64,000 nt of DNA, taken from positions 558,001 to 622,000 of the forward strand of contig JAKUHH010000201.1 in the NCBI GenBank assembly GCA_022701365.1. The letters run 5' to 3'. Source of the stretch: Mycocentrospora acerina. Taxonomy: Eukaryota > Ascomycota > Dothideomycetes > Pleosporales. The position numbers and the translations under genes are program-made. Positions 41,148 to 53,003 of the stretch are shown one piece after another. Under the pieces are notes generated by a model. The model did not search any database. It had not been told where the DNA came from and saw nothing but the letters and a program-made list of their open reading frames with translations. How positions within the stretch are numbered: position 1 is the stretch's first letter; the number at the start of each line of letters is the position of its first letter.

Positions 41148-43981
41148 ATGAGCTTGACCATCCATGAGTCTCGGATGATGCCCTCACATGCGCCCGACAC
41201 CAGCGACCGCCCCTCCTACGCCCACCACACACACTCGTCCTACGTCCTGCCCGTGCGCACCCCCTCGGACCGCTCGCCCGCCGCGCGAGAGAACGGCGAG
41301 CGGCGCGCCAATGGCTCCACGGCGCCCGCCAAGATGAATGGCAGGCCCGCCAACGGGACTTTTACCACGACGGCCATGCACGCGCTGCCCAACGGCCGCC
41401 GCACATCGCACGACGACGCGCCCACGGGCAGGAGGAGGGCGGAGCAGCCCTATGCCGACGCCGACAATAACAACAACAACAACAACAACAACGACGTCGA
41501 CATCAACAACACCACCAACAACATCGCCAACAACACCGCCACCGACTACAACGACCTGGATGACCAGCGCGACCAGCGCGACGACGGCTACTTCGCCTCC
41601 GTCTACAGCGCCGAGACAGAGGGCAAGGAGAGCCTGAGCGGGACCACAAGGGTCCGCATGGGCCAGATGCACCCACTCGACGGCGCGCGCGAGGCCCGCA
41701 GGGACTTTGCCTCGCCCTCGACCGACGTGCCTGCCAACCTGCAGGTCCCCAACTCGACCCATCGCGTCTCCGCCCCGCCCGCCTTCAACCAACCCGCCAC
41801 GTCGCCCGCGCCCGCCCCACACCCCTACCGCCTGCAGCAGCGCCACACCCTCGAGGTGCCCAAGCCGTCGACGTCGCGCGCCCGCGACTCGCAGAACAAC
41901 ACCGACGACGTCGTCTCGGCCAGCGGCCGCTTCTCGCCCACATCGCGCCACCGCAAGGGATCCATGAGCCTCGTGCGCCGCACCACGCGCTCCGTCAACT
42001 CGGACGGCCACTTTGACGAGGTGCCCCCCGACGACGACGCCGCGCGCTGGGCCGAGCACATCCGCAACAAGCGCGCCAGCAAGCGCAAGCGCAAGGAGGA
42101 CGACGACGAGGACCGTGTCGTCGTCGGCACAAAGGTCGACCAGCACCACGTCAACTGGGTCACGGCCTACAACATGCTGACGGGCATCCGCTTCACCGTC
42201 TCCAGGACCAACGCCAAGATGGACCGCGACCTCACCGACGCCGACTTTGACGCAAAGCACAAGTTCTCCTTTGACATTACCGGCAACGAGCTCACCCCCT
42301 CGGCAAAGTACGACTTCAAGTTCAAGGACTACGCCCCCTGGGTCTTCCGCCACCTACGCAACACCTTCAAGCTCGACCCCGCCGACTACCTCGTGTCCCT
42401 GACGAGCAAGTACATCCTGTCCGAGCTGGGCTCTCCCGGCAAGAGCGGCAGCTTCTTCTATTTCTCCCGCGACTACAAGTACATAATCAAAACCATTCAT
42501 CACGCCGAACACAAGTTTTTGCGCAAGATCCTAAAGGACTACTACAACCACGTCCAGGAAAACCCAAACACTCTTCTTTCCCAGTTTTACGGTCTGCATC
42601 GCGTAAAGATACCCTATGGACGCAAGGTCCACTTTGTTGTCATGAACAACCTGTTTCCCCCGCATCGCGACATCCACACAACGTTTGATCTAAAGGGCTC
42701 GACAATTGGCCGAGACTTCAAGGAAGAGGGCCTGGCGTCGAATCCCCGTGCAACCCTAAAAGACCTGAACTGGCTGCGCCGAGACTTGCACTTGGAGTTT
42801 GGGCCGACGAAAAAGAAGGCCTTTATTGAGCAGATGGAGAAGGACGTGAAGCTCTTGCAGCGACTGCGCATCATGGACTACTCCATGCTCATTGGCATAC
42901 ACGATCTCGAAAAGGGCAACGAGGAGAATCTGCGCGACAAGACGCTAAAGGTGTTCCAACCAGGCGGAGACTCGGTCGAAGACCCGCAACCGGGTACGCT
43001 CACTCGGACTCCGTCCAAGCTGGAGAGCGCGAGAAAGGCTAGAGAGTTGAGACAAATGGTCAAGACGCAAAAGCCCGTACCCATGGATGCGACCTCGTTC
43101 AAAATGCCAGACGAGATGGTGGAACCTAAGAAGGACTTTTACTTTTACTCGGATGACGGTGGCTTTCAAGCTACACACGAGGACGACACTCCTGGCGAGG
43201 AGATTTACTATCTTGGCATCATCGATTGTCTGACGCATGTAAGTTGATCACAGGAGTTCCACATCTCATTGTCAACGGCTTGCTAATATAGTTGCAGTAC
43301 TCCTTTATCAAACGCGCAGAACACTTCTTCAAGGGCCTTGCAAACACCGAGTCGCAGATATCTGCCATACCCCCTGAGCGCTACGGCGACCGCTTCCTCA
43401 AGTTCATCACCGGCAACACCAAGACACGAGAGATTGCTGAACGCGAAAAGAACAATGAGCTCACCCCGGACTCCAACAGCGTTCTGGAAAAGGCAGAGCA
43501 CCAAGTCGATCGTTCGAGACAACATGGCCACACAGAGGCAAACGTGCCGAACCGCGAGATGAGGGCCATCCGCAGCCCTTCGACTGAACGGGGAGAACTG
43601 GGCACCATCCTTCCCATTGTCGAGGAAGCAGGCGAGTCGTCGAGTGTTGGAGGACGCAGCAACCGTAGCACAGAAGGCAACGGCGAGTTGAGGCACAGGA
43701 CCCACGCATCCCCACCGCCACCACTACAAGAATACGACCTGAGATCAATTCAATCTGTTGCGCGGTCAAGAGACCAGTCACACGGCCGGCCTCCACCCAC
43801 ACCACCAAAAGACTCGGGCACCGCCAGTGAAGAGCGTCCACCTACCCCACCAAAAGACGAGACATTCCGCCAACGACTCTCTGGGCCACCAACACCCCCC
43901 AAAGAGTTGAGGGGCAGGAGTCCCGCCCGGAACAAGGAGTTGCCACGCACACCTCTCGAAACGACGATACGGGTGAATTAG
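41148..43981 (+). CDS. MSS4: phosphatidylinositol-4-phosphate 5-kinase
   Basis: Two exons, 41148-43238 and 43298-43981, give 924 residues. The PIPK domain starts near residue 330 (HHVNWVTAYNMLTGIRFTVSR) and holds KSGSFFYFSRDYKYIIKTI with the ATP-binding Lys, FDLKGSTIGR, RIMDYSMLIGIHD and the specificity-loop region EEIYYLGIIDCLTHYSFIKRAEHFFKGL, which is completed across the intron. YIIKTI, DYSMLIG and GIID are hallmarks of type I PIP kinases. Role: plasma-membrane synthesis of PI(4,5)P2 for actin, endocytosis and polarity. The N-terminal 320 residues are disordered with an Asn run at about residues 107-118 and a basic KRASKRKRKED patch before the kinase. The C-terminal tail has repeated PPTPPK motifs, potential SH3 ligands. 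The ATGs at 41148 and 41175/41178 are all possible starts. Confidence 0.93.
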
Positions 43982-46217
43982 GTGTATTGTATTTACATGT
44001 ATGACCTTTTTGCTTTTGACTTTTTTTTAGTTTTGACCTTTTTAAAACACCCATGCTTTTTGTTCCTTTTTGTGTGAAAGAGAGATGGGAAGGAGAGAGA
44101 GAGATGTACAGAAGTGGGGGGGGGGAAGGGTAGAGATAGTGAGAGACAGATGGAGAGAGTCACAGCTGAAGAGAATGAAGAAGAAGAAGATGAAGAAGAA
44201 GACGATGTTGCATATCCACTAGGCAGGCAGGCAGGCAAGCAAGCAAGCAGACGGGAGGGAGAGAGGGAGAGAGTAAAGGGATGAGGAATAAAGGCCCGAG
44301 AGAAGGGAAGGGAAAAAAAGGGGGATACATCCCTCCTTCTTTCTTTCCTTCCTTCCTTCCTTCCTTCCTTCCTTCCCTCCCTCCTTCCCTTTCCTATTTT
44401 TCTTTTGTTTAAACCAAATTCCCGTCTTCTCTTTTATATTATTTCACAACTTATTTTTTTTGGGAGGGTTTCCATCCTTTCTTTCTTCTTTTCCTCCTGG
44501 GATCTTCCTCGTCGTCTACCGTCTGTTTCTAGTGTCTCTGTGTACATGTATATATAGAGAGGGAGGGAAGGGGAGGGGAGGGGAGTTGTGTAGGTAGCTG
44601 TGTAGCTGTGTGAAGAGAGAGATTGAGAGCTATATGCACATGTATGTGTCTACTATTCATCTTCTTCATCTTCTTCTTTCCCCTTCTTTTTTTTTGTCTT
44701 TCTCTGACTCTGACTCTGACTCTGACTCTGACTCTCTCTTTTCTCTTTCTTTCTTTCTCTTTCTTTCTTTCTCTTTCTTTCTTTCTCTTTTTTTTGTCTC
44801 AAGTGCATATTATATATATATATATCCATGGGTTGGTGGTCGAGTGTGTGAGAGAGTGCATGAGTGAGTGAGTAGGCTAGTAAAGTAGGCAGGCAGCTAG
44901 GTTAGCCTTAAAACACATATATATATATACATATATATATACATATACATGTATAGATATTTGATGATTCTCCTCCTCCTCTACATCACTGTTTATTTAT
45001 TTTTTAGCCTGGCGGAATGTGGAGTTTTGGTGGTGTGGGTGGAGGGTTTTCATTGTGTACGTATCTATGTATCTAAATGTGTGTGTGTTTGTGTGAGTGA
45101 GTATGTATGTGTATATATATCTACCCTTTCTTCAAATCCATCCTTGGTGCTTTTCTTTTCTTTTCTTTTCTATTCTTCTCCATCTTTCTCTTGCCGTTTC
45201 TCTCTCTCTCTCTTTTCGGAGTTTTTTTTCGTCTTCGTCCTTTTTCTTTCTTGAGAAGGACGGGGAAGGAGGGATGGCATGGCATGGCATGGCATGGGTG
45301 TTTTTGGACAAATAGGGGTGAGTGAGAGGTAAGTTGAATCTTTTTTAGTATTCTTTTTTTTATTAGTTTGAGACTTTGTGTTTTTTTTGGTGGGTTGGAA
45401 GAGAGTAGCGGGAGGGACAGGTGACGGAGGAGTGGTGGCGTGGTTGATGAAGTTGGTGTGTATGTGATGAGGTTGTGGTTAAATGGAATAGGCTATATAT
45501 GTTGTGAGTGAGTGTAAACAGACGGGCTGGCTATTCAATATTTTTGGCTGACATCAAGCGGTAGTATCATCATGTGTACGCCTTTTCTCGATTGATTCAG
45601 GCAGCAAATAATGATATATATCATAGTAGATAAAGATTTAATTAATGTAAATTAAATCCTTTAAAAATGTTTCTAAATCTGGCGGAAATCAGGACATGGC
45701 CAAGTACAGACTATCCACCAGATCTACCAACACCTACTCGTCGCATTATTCTGCAAGAGTGGGCATTTAATACATCAATCAATCAATGTCCTCTCCCATC
45801 TACCATGTAGTAGGTGAACGCGCCTCACTAGGCGCACCGCCACAAGGCCCGTGCGCGCGCGGTTCCTTGAACGTGCAACTGCTCCATCACCTTTACACGA
45901 CACGGCGCCCTGCGCAAAACCGACCAAACCATCGCCAACCGCCCCGGAATCTCGCGCATCAAACCCCCCGAACCGTATTCCTGGAGCTCAGCGACTCCAT
46001 ATATGCCCTTTTGAGGATCCTCCGCTCGTGGTGGCAGCGTGAATGACGGCCCGCTCACCTCTCGACACACCATCCGCCGCGCGGCGCGCCTTCACCACCG
46101 CTCGCGAGTAAACTGCTTGCCTGTGCTCTCTGCTTGGATTTACTAGCGCGACACGGCGAGGAGAAATAGCAGCAGCAGCAAGAGCGGCAGTACCAACCGT
46201 GCGCTTTGCCCCCATTG
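43982..46217. other. repeat-dense intergenic region
   Basis: About 2.2 kb packed with simple sequence: GAAGAA at 44168-44200, GGCA at 44222-44245, TTCC at 44340-44385, GACTCT at 44703-44735, TTTC around 44740-44795, TATA runs near 44810 and 44920-44945, TTTTC near 45150 and ATGGC x4 at 45275-45297. One strand is mainly pyrimidine over long stretches. An ATG-started frame of 86 codons at 45786-46046 lies in the TAF1 leader and may be an upstream frame. No gene is supported. Confidence 0.5.
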
Positions 46218-49200
46218 ATGCCACACGCGACCATGGACGGCGAGCGCAACCCCCCCGCGGCAACCGCCCCGGAAGAAGACGATGACTTTGTCAAGTTCCT
46301 CAGCTTGCAGAGTGGCGCTGCAGCGAACGGCGAAGATTTGCTTGGGTCGATAAACGACCGTGAGCTGGATTTGGGAGAAAAGGCCGACGACGCGGTGGAC
46401 TTTGCGGATATTTCCGACGATGATGATCTGCCCGAGGAAGAGTTTGGTGCTGGGGAAGGTGATGTCGACGTGTCGGCGGCGCAAGACCCGCTTGATGATT
46501 TGTTTGGCGATGGTGGGGATGATGCCGGGAACGACTTTGATGTAGATGCCTTGTTCAACGACGACGATGCCGACCCTACACACGAAAATACTCGCCATGA
46601 AGACACGCCGCTTGAGTCGGTTGAGGGACAGGGTGGCGCGCGGCAAAATACTGCGGCCAGCGCTACGCAGAGCAACGGCCAGGTAGTCTCTCGGAATGCG
46701 ACGCACACGACTGCTCAGGCAATAAAGGAGGAGATGGATCCAGACCTTCTCGAGCAACTGGCTCTCTTTGAGGAGTCGCGTCGTGGAAAGATCAACGATG
46801 AGTTGGCAGTACCAAAGACGTCGAGAGAGGAGTTTGAGAAAACATGGCCCAACTTTGAGCCCGACAAGCCTCCTCGCTTCTTCAGCCTTGTACCGCGCAA
46901 ACGCGCATACTACATCCCCAAGGTCCCGCAGAAACAGCCCAAGCTCATGCCCATGGTCAAGGTCAGCCTGGATATTGCAGCAGACCAGGAGAAAAGCTTC
47001 CGATTGCCTCCAGCACCGGCGCCGACTAAGGCTGGGCGGCAGTCAGAGGAAGAGCATGGTGGCATTATTCATATTGTGAACGCTGTTAGAGAGGAGCGTG
47101 AGAGCAGCGAGCAGATGGAGTTGGACGATCTCGACACGATTGAAGATGGCGAGAAGATTGGGAACGTCTCATGGAGTGATCTGAAGATTGCTTGTGAAGA
47201 CTGGGATATTGCAAGCGACGAGACTTTGTCGGACGAAGACATGATCTTGACACCACCAGATACAGTTGTTGATGGTCTCGATATGGACTGGATTAGCAGT
47301 CCTGTCCCCACAAAGAAGCGGAGACTGGCAAGTCGCGCAAAGCCTTTGCAGTTTTCAGTCTACGATCACATGGATTTGCCCAATTGGGATGATCCCGAGC
47401 TTGAGACTGCTAGACTGGCGAAGAAGATCGTCTTGGACATGAACGACCCCCATCTCCTCCTTGACGTGCAGTTGCCAAGCGCGGAACCACCCAAGCCACG
47501 GACAATCGGACTCAGTCTTAAGCGTGACAACCGCGGTAGTCTCGCAAACCCAATGTTTAAGCGTTACAACATCTCCAACGACGAAGCATACGACGCGCTC
47601 AAGGAGAGCAGTCAGCAAAAGGTGCGCAGTATGATTGGACACATGAATGTCGAGCACAGTCTGCCTGCTTTGAAGCTGCAGTATCCGTTCTACAAGGTTG
47701 CTCTCTCCGACCGCGAGCTCAGGTCTTTCCATCGTCCTACCATTACATTCAAAGTTGGCGAACGGGCTGGCATCTCGCCTCTCAAGTCAGTTAAGAGGAA
47801 GCTCAAGAAGAACCTCAAGCCCTCTGAAGCCTTTGCGAGCGCTGATGATCTCAACATTGGCGACAACTCGGATCTCTTGCTTGCTGAGTACTGCGAAGAA
47901 TACCCGACTACCTTGTCCAACTTTGGCATGGGTATCAAAATTCTCAACTACTACCGCCGAAAGGACGACAACGACACTGCGCGCCCGAGACGGGAAGATG
48001 GTATTGGAGAGACGTCAGTGCTTCTACCGCAAGACAAGAGTCCGTTCTCGCTGTTTGGCCAGGTCGAACCTGGACAGGAGGTACTAACACTTCACAACGC
48101 CATGTATCGAGCACCGGTGTTCAAACATAACCCAGAATCCACGGATTTCCTTGTTAGCAGAAGCATCACTGGTGTTAACGGCCCCAAGTTCTACATGCGA
48201 AACATTCCAAATCTCATGGTGGTTGGTCAGCAGTTCCCCTCTGTTGAGGTGCCTGGAACACATGCGCGAAAGGTCACGGAAGCATCGAAGAAGCGTCTCA
48301 AGATGCTGGCCTTCAGACTGTATAGAAAAGGCCAGCAGAAGGGTGCAAGACAACCCTGGGTTAGCAACGAGATGATCAAGCAGCATCTTCCTGGAACCGA
48401 GATTGCGCAGAATCGTTCTCGAATGCGTGAAATTATGAAGTACCAGAAAGAGATTGGAACTTGGGAGCCCATGCCTGGCGAGACGATTCCGGAAGAGCCA
48501 ATACTGCGAACTTGGATCAAGCCAGAAGATGTGTGTTTGATAGATTCGATGCACGCTGGTGACAAGCAGCTTCAAGATGCTGGAATCAAATCGAACGAGA
48601 TCAAGGATGATGATGAAGAGCAGGAGGGCGAGAATTCAGAGTCTAAGCTTGCACCTTGGAACACGACGAAGAACTTCTTAAACGCCTGCACAGGCAAGGC
48701 TATGCTTGAACTTCACGGCGAGGGTGACCCTACAGGCCAGGGCTTGGGCTTCAGCTTCATTAAGACATCAATGAAGGGTGGCTTCCGCGATATTGGAGAG
48801 AGTATCTCTGACCGCGTTGATGCGAAGAAGATGAAGGAACTCAACGGCCATAGCTACAATGTCCAGAAGCAGCAACAAACGTACGAAAATGCTATCAAGC
48901 GCATCTGGAACAAACAAAAAGAGACATTGTCCGCGGAGAACCCACCTTCAGATGTGGAAGACGACGTCGACTCTAGCAACGCGCCCCGCGGACGCAGCGA
49001 ACTCGGCACACCTCTCCACCGTGCCGACGACGACACCATGTCGCAGTTCTCCCGCAACAGTGGCGCCGACTCGCGTGGCAAGAAACTCCGCATCACCCGC
49101 ACCATCAAGAACAAATTCGACGAGTACGAAGAACGCGTCGAGATTGTCACGGACCCCGAAGTCATCAAACTGTACCTTAAGCGCAAGAAGCAAGAGCGCC

Positions 49201-49633
49201 TCATGAATATGAAACTCGACGATATTAAGCCTACCGGCGACCAGGAATACGATAAGCAGCAGCTCGCAAAACTCAAGGCCGAATATGCTCGGCTGGCCAG
49301 GAATATGGAGCGCCGCGAGGGCAGAGAAAAGGCCAAGGGGATTCACAAGAGCCAGAACGGGGAGGGTGGGGCAAGCAAGGGAACCCCGAGGAAGTGTGCC
49401 GGATGTGGGGAGGTCGGACACATCAAGACTAACAAAAAGTACGTATCCTCTCCCTTTTATTTTCTTCCTCTTTCGTGGAGATTTTTTTTACATGGAGCCT
49501 ATGGCTAACAAGGTGCTCTTTTTATAGGTTATGTCCCCTGCTCAATGGGTCGAGGAAGCAAAACGACACGTTTCGCGATGCGTCCGCGGCAGTTCCCGCG
49601 ACGCCGCAGTCGGCCATGTCGCCCACGGGGTAG
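46218..49633 (+). CDS. TAF1: TAF1, largest TFIID subunit
   Basis: Two exons, 46218-49438 and 49528-49633, give 1108 residues (1103 from the ATG at 46233). The acidic N-terminus (DDDFVKFLSLQSGA, DISDDDDLPEEEFGAGEGD) resembles the TBP-binding TAND region. From about residue 220 (FFSLVPRKRAYYIPKVP) runs the large TAF1 central domain, including LNYYRRKD, LFGQVEPGQEV and APWNTTKNFLNACTGKAMLELHGEGDPTG. A CCHC zinc knuckle, CAGCGEVGHIKTNKKLC, is finished by the second exon at the C-terminus. No bromodomain is present, as usual in fungi. Role: scaffold of TFIID, binding TBP and TAF7 and touching promoter DNA. The 3.2-kb uninterrupted first exon and the correct joint (KK|LCPLLNG) make the model firm. 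Confidence 0.93.
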
Positions 49634-49918
49634 ACAACAGCAGAGCGGAGCGCGGTGTAATAAAGGGTAATGAGGAAAAAAATACTGGGGGTTTTCTTTG
49701 CAGTGGTGTTTACGGTGATTATCTTACGCATAGCATTGGCGCAGGTTTTAGGGGATGGGGATTGAAATGGCTTGGGTTGGGTTGGGTTGCACGCGGGTTC
49801 GCGCGTGTATGAGGCATTGATATGGCGTTTTTCTCCGTATATTCTGAAAAACAAGCTTTGTTTGGGTGTCGTCGTGGAGATGGGTCTTTTTTAGTATTAT
49901 TATTATTCACATGGGGAG

Positions 49919-49955
<37 letters not shown>

Positions 49956-51695
49956 GGAGGTGGAGATGTAGTGCTGCTGAAGTGGGAGTTTGACTTCTAC
50001 TCCCAAGGTTAAGTGTCAATTGTTTGTAATACGGGAGGTATTATATACTTCTTTCCTTACCCGTTTCGTCGTTAGGTGATCCATCTTTCAAGATAAAAGA
50101 AAAGAAAATATAGTTTTCGTAGATAAGTGTGTGCCTCTTTGCTCCGTGTGAGGTTATTTGCGTGGTACCCTAGTGCCTAGAGATGGCGCCGTTGCTCGAT
50201 ATGCGCCATGCATGTTTCCCCGGAATGGGAAGGGAAGAGATCTAGTTGATACGTTTGTAGAGAATTTCCCTTTGGAAAAAGATGATAGACAGGTAAGATG
50301 GCGCGGCGGCCAAATTGGAAAGTCGATTCATGTCGTTCTACAGGTGTATCTACAATGCAATGCATCTACTTTTTTTTTTGAGAGGGCGGTGTGAGACAAA
50401 AACGAGCCTGCATTCGTGGCTGTGAACAAAACCTACCACACTCTGGACTAGACATGACATGTTTCAGAATGTGTTTCAGATTAGTTCTAGATCAGAAATA
50501 AAGTTCTCTGGTTCTTGTGGGGTAGTCTAGGCAGCAAGGTTGTGGTTGTGTTGTGTTGTCTCTTGAGCTTCGGGTTCGGAAAAGGCTGGATCGCCTCTGC
50601 GTACTTTGGTACGCCGTCCAATGGTGGCTGAAGCGGAGGTGAGGAATGGCAGTGATTTTGAGGATTGAGAAAGGAGGGACGGCAGGTGTCCTGGGAGGTA
50701 ACAATTGTATAAAATGGGGGGAGAAGATCAAAGAGCGAATGGGATGGAGGGGTGTGTGAGTTTGTGGACTCAGCTGACACGTAAAGACACGTCATAGATG
50801 AGGCAAAGATTGAGGAAATGTGCAGAGAAGATGGAAATGTTTTCAAGAGCGAAGAAAGAAGCGACTGGGTTTGACGAGACCTACAACTGGTCGTGTGTAG
50901 TCATGTGTGAGGGACTGGCGTCGAGAGTGTCGTGGTGGAGCAAAACACCATGAGGTCGCGACGCGTGAACATCCACACAATGCGGGCTAGCCGCCATAGA
51001 AAACGACAAGGCGAAGAGAATAGTCTTTCATGGTAAGATGGTTGAGAAAAGAATATCAGTCATGCATGTTAAGGAATTTATTTAAGAATAAATGAGACTC
51101 TGTGATGTGCTTCGTCAAAAAGGGGACGGTGAGGTGATTGCGTCAACTGGAGCTGCATGGAAAGCACGCAACAACCTCGAGGAGATCATATCAATGTGGA
51201 TCAATGATAACAGTTCCCCTTAGATAAAGATATGATCTGCCTAAAGCACGACGGCTGCCACCCTCGCAAGGACACCAAAGGCACCACCCACGGAGGCCAT
51301 CCCCAGGTGGGAAGTCGAAAGGAGCAAGAGGTGGGTAAACGAGACGGAAAGCGAACAGCAGACTCGGAACACCCCGACAAACGTCTCGAACATCAACGCG
51401 CCGCGCTCAACTAGCGGGCGACATTTGGTTAAACATCAGATCAAAAAGGCGGACAGAATACAAAATCCTTCCTAAATAGGAATGGACCAGAGTTGTGTCG
51501 CTTCGTTGTTGATCTGAATGCACCTGGTCGTTTTGGCGCGACTATAAGTAGGAAGCCCCGCCCATCCGCGTGCGCAATCGCCCTCATTGACTTCGACAGC
51601 TACCACAACGTCCGTTATCCGACCAATTTAGACGCCAAAGCCCTCGTTGGAATCTCCAGATATCCGTCCATCACGACAGTAAATTACTATCCACA
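49634..51695. other. intergenic, TAF1 3' side and H1 promoter
   Basis: About 2.1 kb with a 34-G homopolymer at 49921-49954. Before H1, a TATAAG sequence lies at 51543-51548 and a CCAAT box at 51623-51627, about 70 bp from the H1 start codon. Small frames at 50487-50846 and 51232-51414 lack motifs, so no gene is called. Confidence 0.5.
49921..49954. repeat. 34-nt poly-G homopolymer
   Basis: An uninterrupted run of 34 G on the plus strand downstream of TAF1, followed by TGGAGGTGGAG. It can in principle form G-quadruplexes. It is the counterpart of the poly-C tract that surrounds the assembly gap. Confidence 0.95.
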
Positions 51696-53003
51696 ATGCC
51701 CACCAAGGTAGCAACCGCCGGTGCCCCGAAGAAGGCCGCCGCCAGCGCACCCAGCCATGGCTCTTACATCGGTTCGTCTCCCGATATCTCAACGCAACGC
51801 TGTCGCACTGCGAGCGCGTTAGCTTCTCTATGTTCGCAGACCATTACTGACTGATTGCAATAGATATGGTAAAGGATGCTATCATCAAGGTTAGTCTATT
51901 ATCTTGGGCGCATTGTGACCCCGCTTGCGATGCCCGCCCGCCAATTCGATCGTGATCCACGACCAAGCTTGCCAATCTCTTATGACATGATGAATTTGAT
52001 TGCTGACGCGCTTTTTGCACCGTACAGCTTAAGGAACGCAATGGATCCAGGTTAGTACTTTTTTCTGTGAAGATGTTGGCGCCCTCGGCGTCGCGTCTTG
52101 CTTTCATCTTGTAGTACCTGAGCTTTTGCTAACGCGTATCCACAGCCGTCAAGCTATCCAGAAGTACATCAAGGCCAACAACAAGGTCGACAACCTTACC
52201 GACCCCATGTTCAAGAGTCTCGTCAACCGTGCCATTGCTTCCGGAGAGGAGAAGGGTGACTTCACGCGCCCCAAGGGTAAGTTTTTCGCCGCTTTGTGCT
52301 CCAACTCCGCCCTCAGGTGTTAAAACTTACGCGTCGCGTCAACACTTCAAGGAAAAAGTCACTGACTAGTATTGCAGGTGCTTCTGGAACAGTAAAGCTT
52401 GCCAAGAAGGAGGCTAAGCCTGCTGCCGCTGCGAAGAAGGCCGAGCCCAAGGTTGAGAAGAAGACAGCTACCAAGAAGGCCGCTGCTCCCAAGAAGGCTG
52501 CCGCTGCCACCACCACCGTTAGTCCTCCATGTCCATTGTGGCGAATATTTTATTGACCCACCCCATAGAAGGCTAAGGCTACCACCACCAAGAAAGCACC
52601 TGCTGCCAAGAAAGCTGCTGCTACCACTGCTAAGAAGCCCGCTGCTGCCACTAAGAAGGCTGCTGCCGCCACTACCACTGCCAAGAAGGCTGCTCCCAAG
52701 AAGGAGGCTGCTCCTAAGAAAGCCCCCGCCGCACCCAAGGCTCCTGCCGGACGACCCAAGGCCAATGCCGGCAGGCCCCGCAAGACTGCTGCTGCTGCAG
52801 CACCCGCCGTCGAAGCTGAGGTTTCTCGAGTTCTTGGCAAGACAAAGTCGGGGCGTGTCACCAAGACTACCACCCCCAAGACTGACTCTAAAGTCACGCC
52901 ACAAAAGAAGGCTGCTGCCCCAAAGAAGGCTGCTGCAACAAAGAAGGCCTCACCCAAGAAGACGGCAACGCCAAAGCGAACACCAAAGAAGGCTGCGGCA
53001 TGA
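51696..53003 (+). CDS. linker histone H1
   Basis: Six exons, 51696-51771, 51864-51889, 52028-52050, 52146-52276, 52378-52517 and 52569-53003, give 276 residues in frame. The winged-helix globular domain (about residues 20-85) is SYIDMVKDAIIKLKERNGSSRQAIQKYIKANN followed by FKSLVNRAIASGEEKGDF. The long C-terminal tail is almost only Lys, Ala, Pro and Thr with many AAPKKA repeats, and holds AT-hook-like GRPKANAGRPRK. Role: binding of linker DNA and chromatin compaction. Two exons are only 26 and 23 nt, and five introns fall in a short gene, three of them within or beside the globular domain. Strong codon bias towards AAG/GCT/GCC indicates high expression. Confidence 0.95.

Noticed and set aside
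41184..42353. 389-codon minus-strand frame inside the PIP5K gene
   Set aside because: Val/Gly/Arg-rich antisense shadow of a GC-rich coding region; no motifs.
45786..46046. 86-codon ATG-started frame before TAF1
   Set aside because: No motif; at most an upstream frame in the leader.
51890..52027. Box C-like ATGATGA and CTGA in H1 intron 2, suggesting an intronic snoRNA
   Set aside because: The two boxes are only about 10 nt apart and CTGA coincides with the branch site; no terminal stem.
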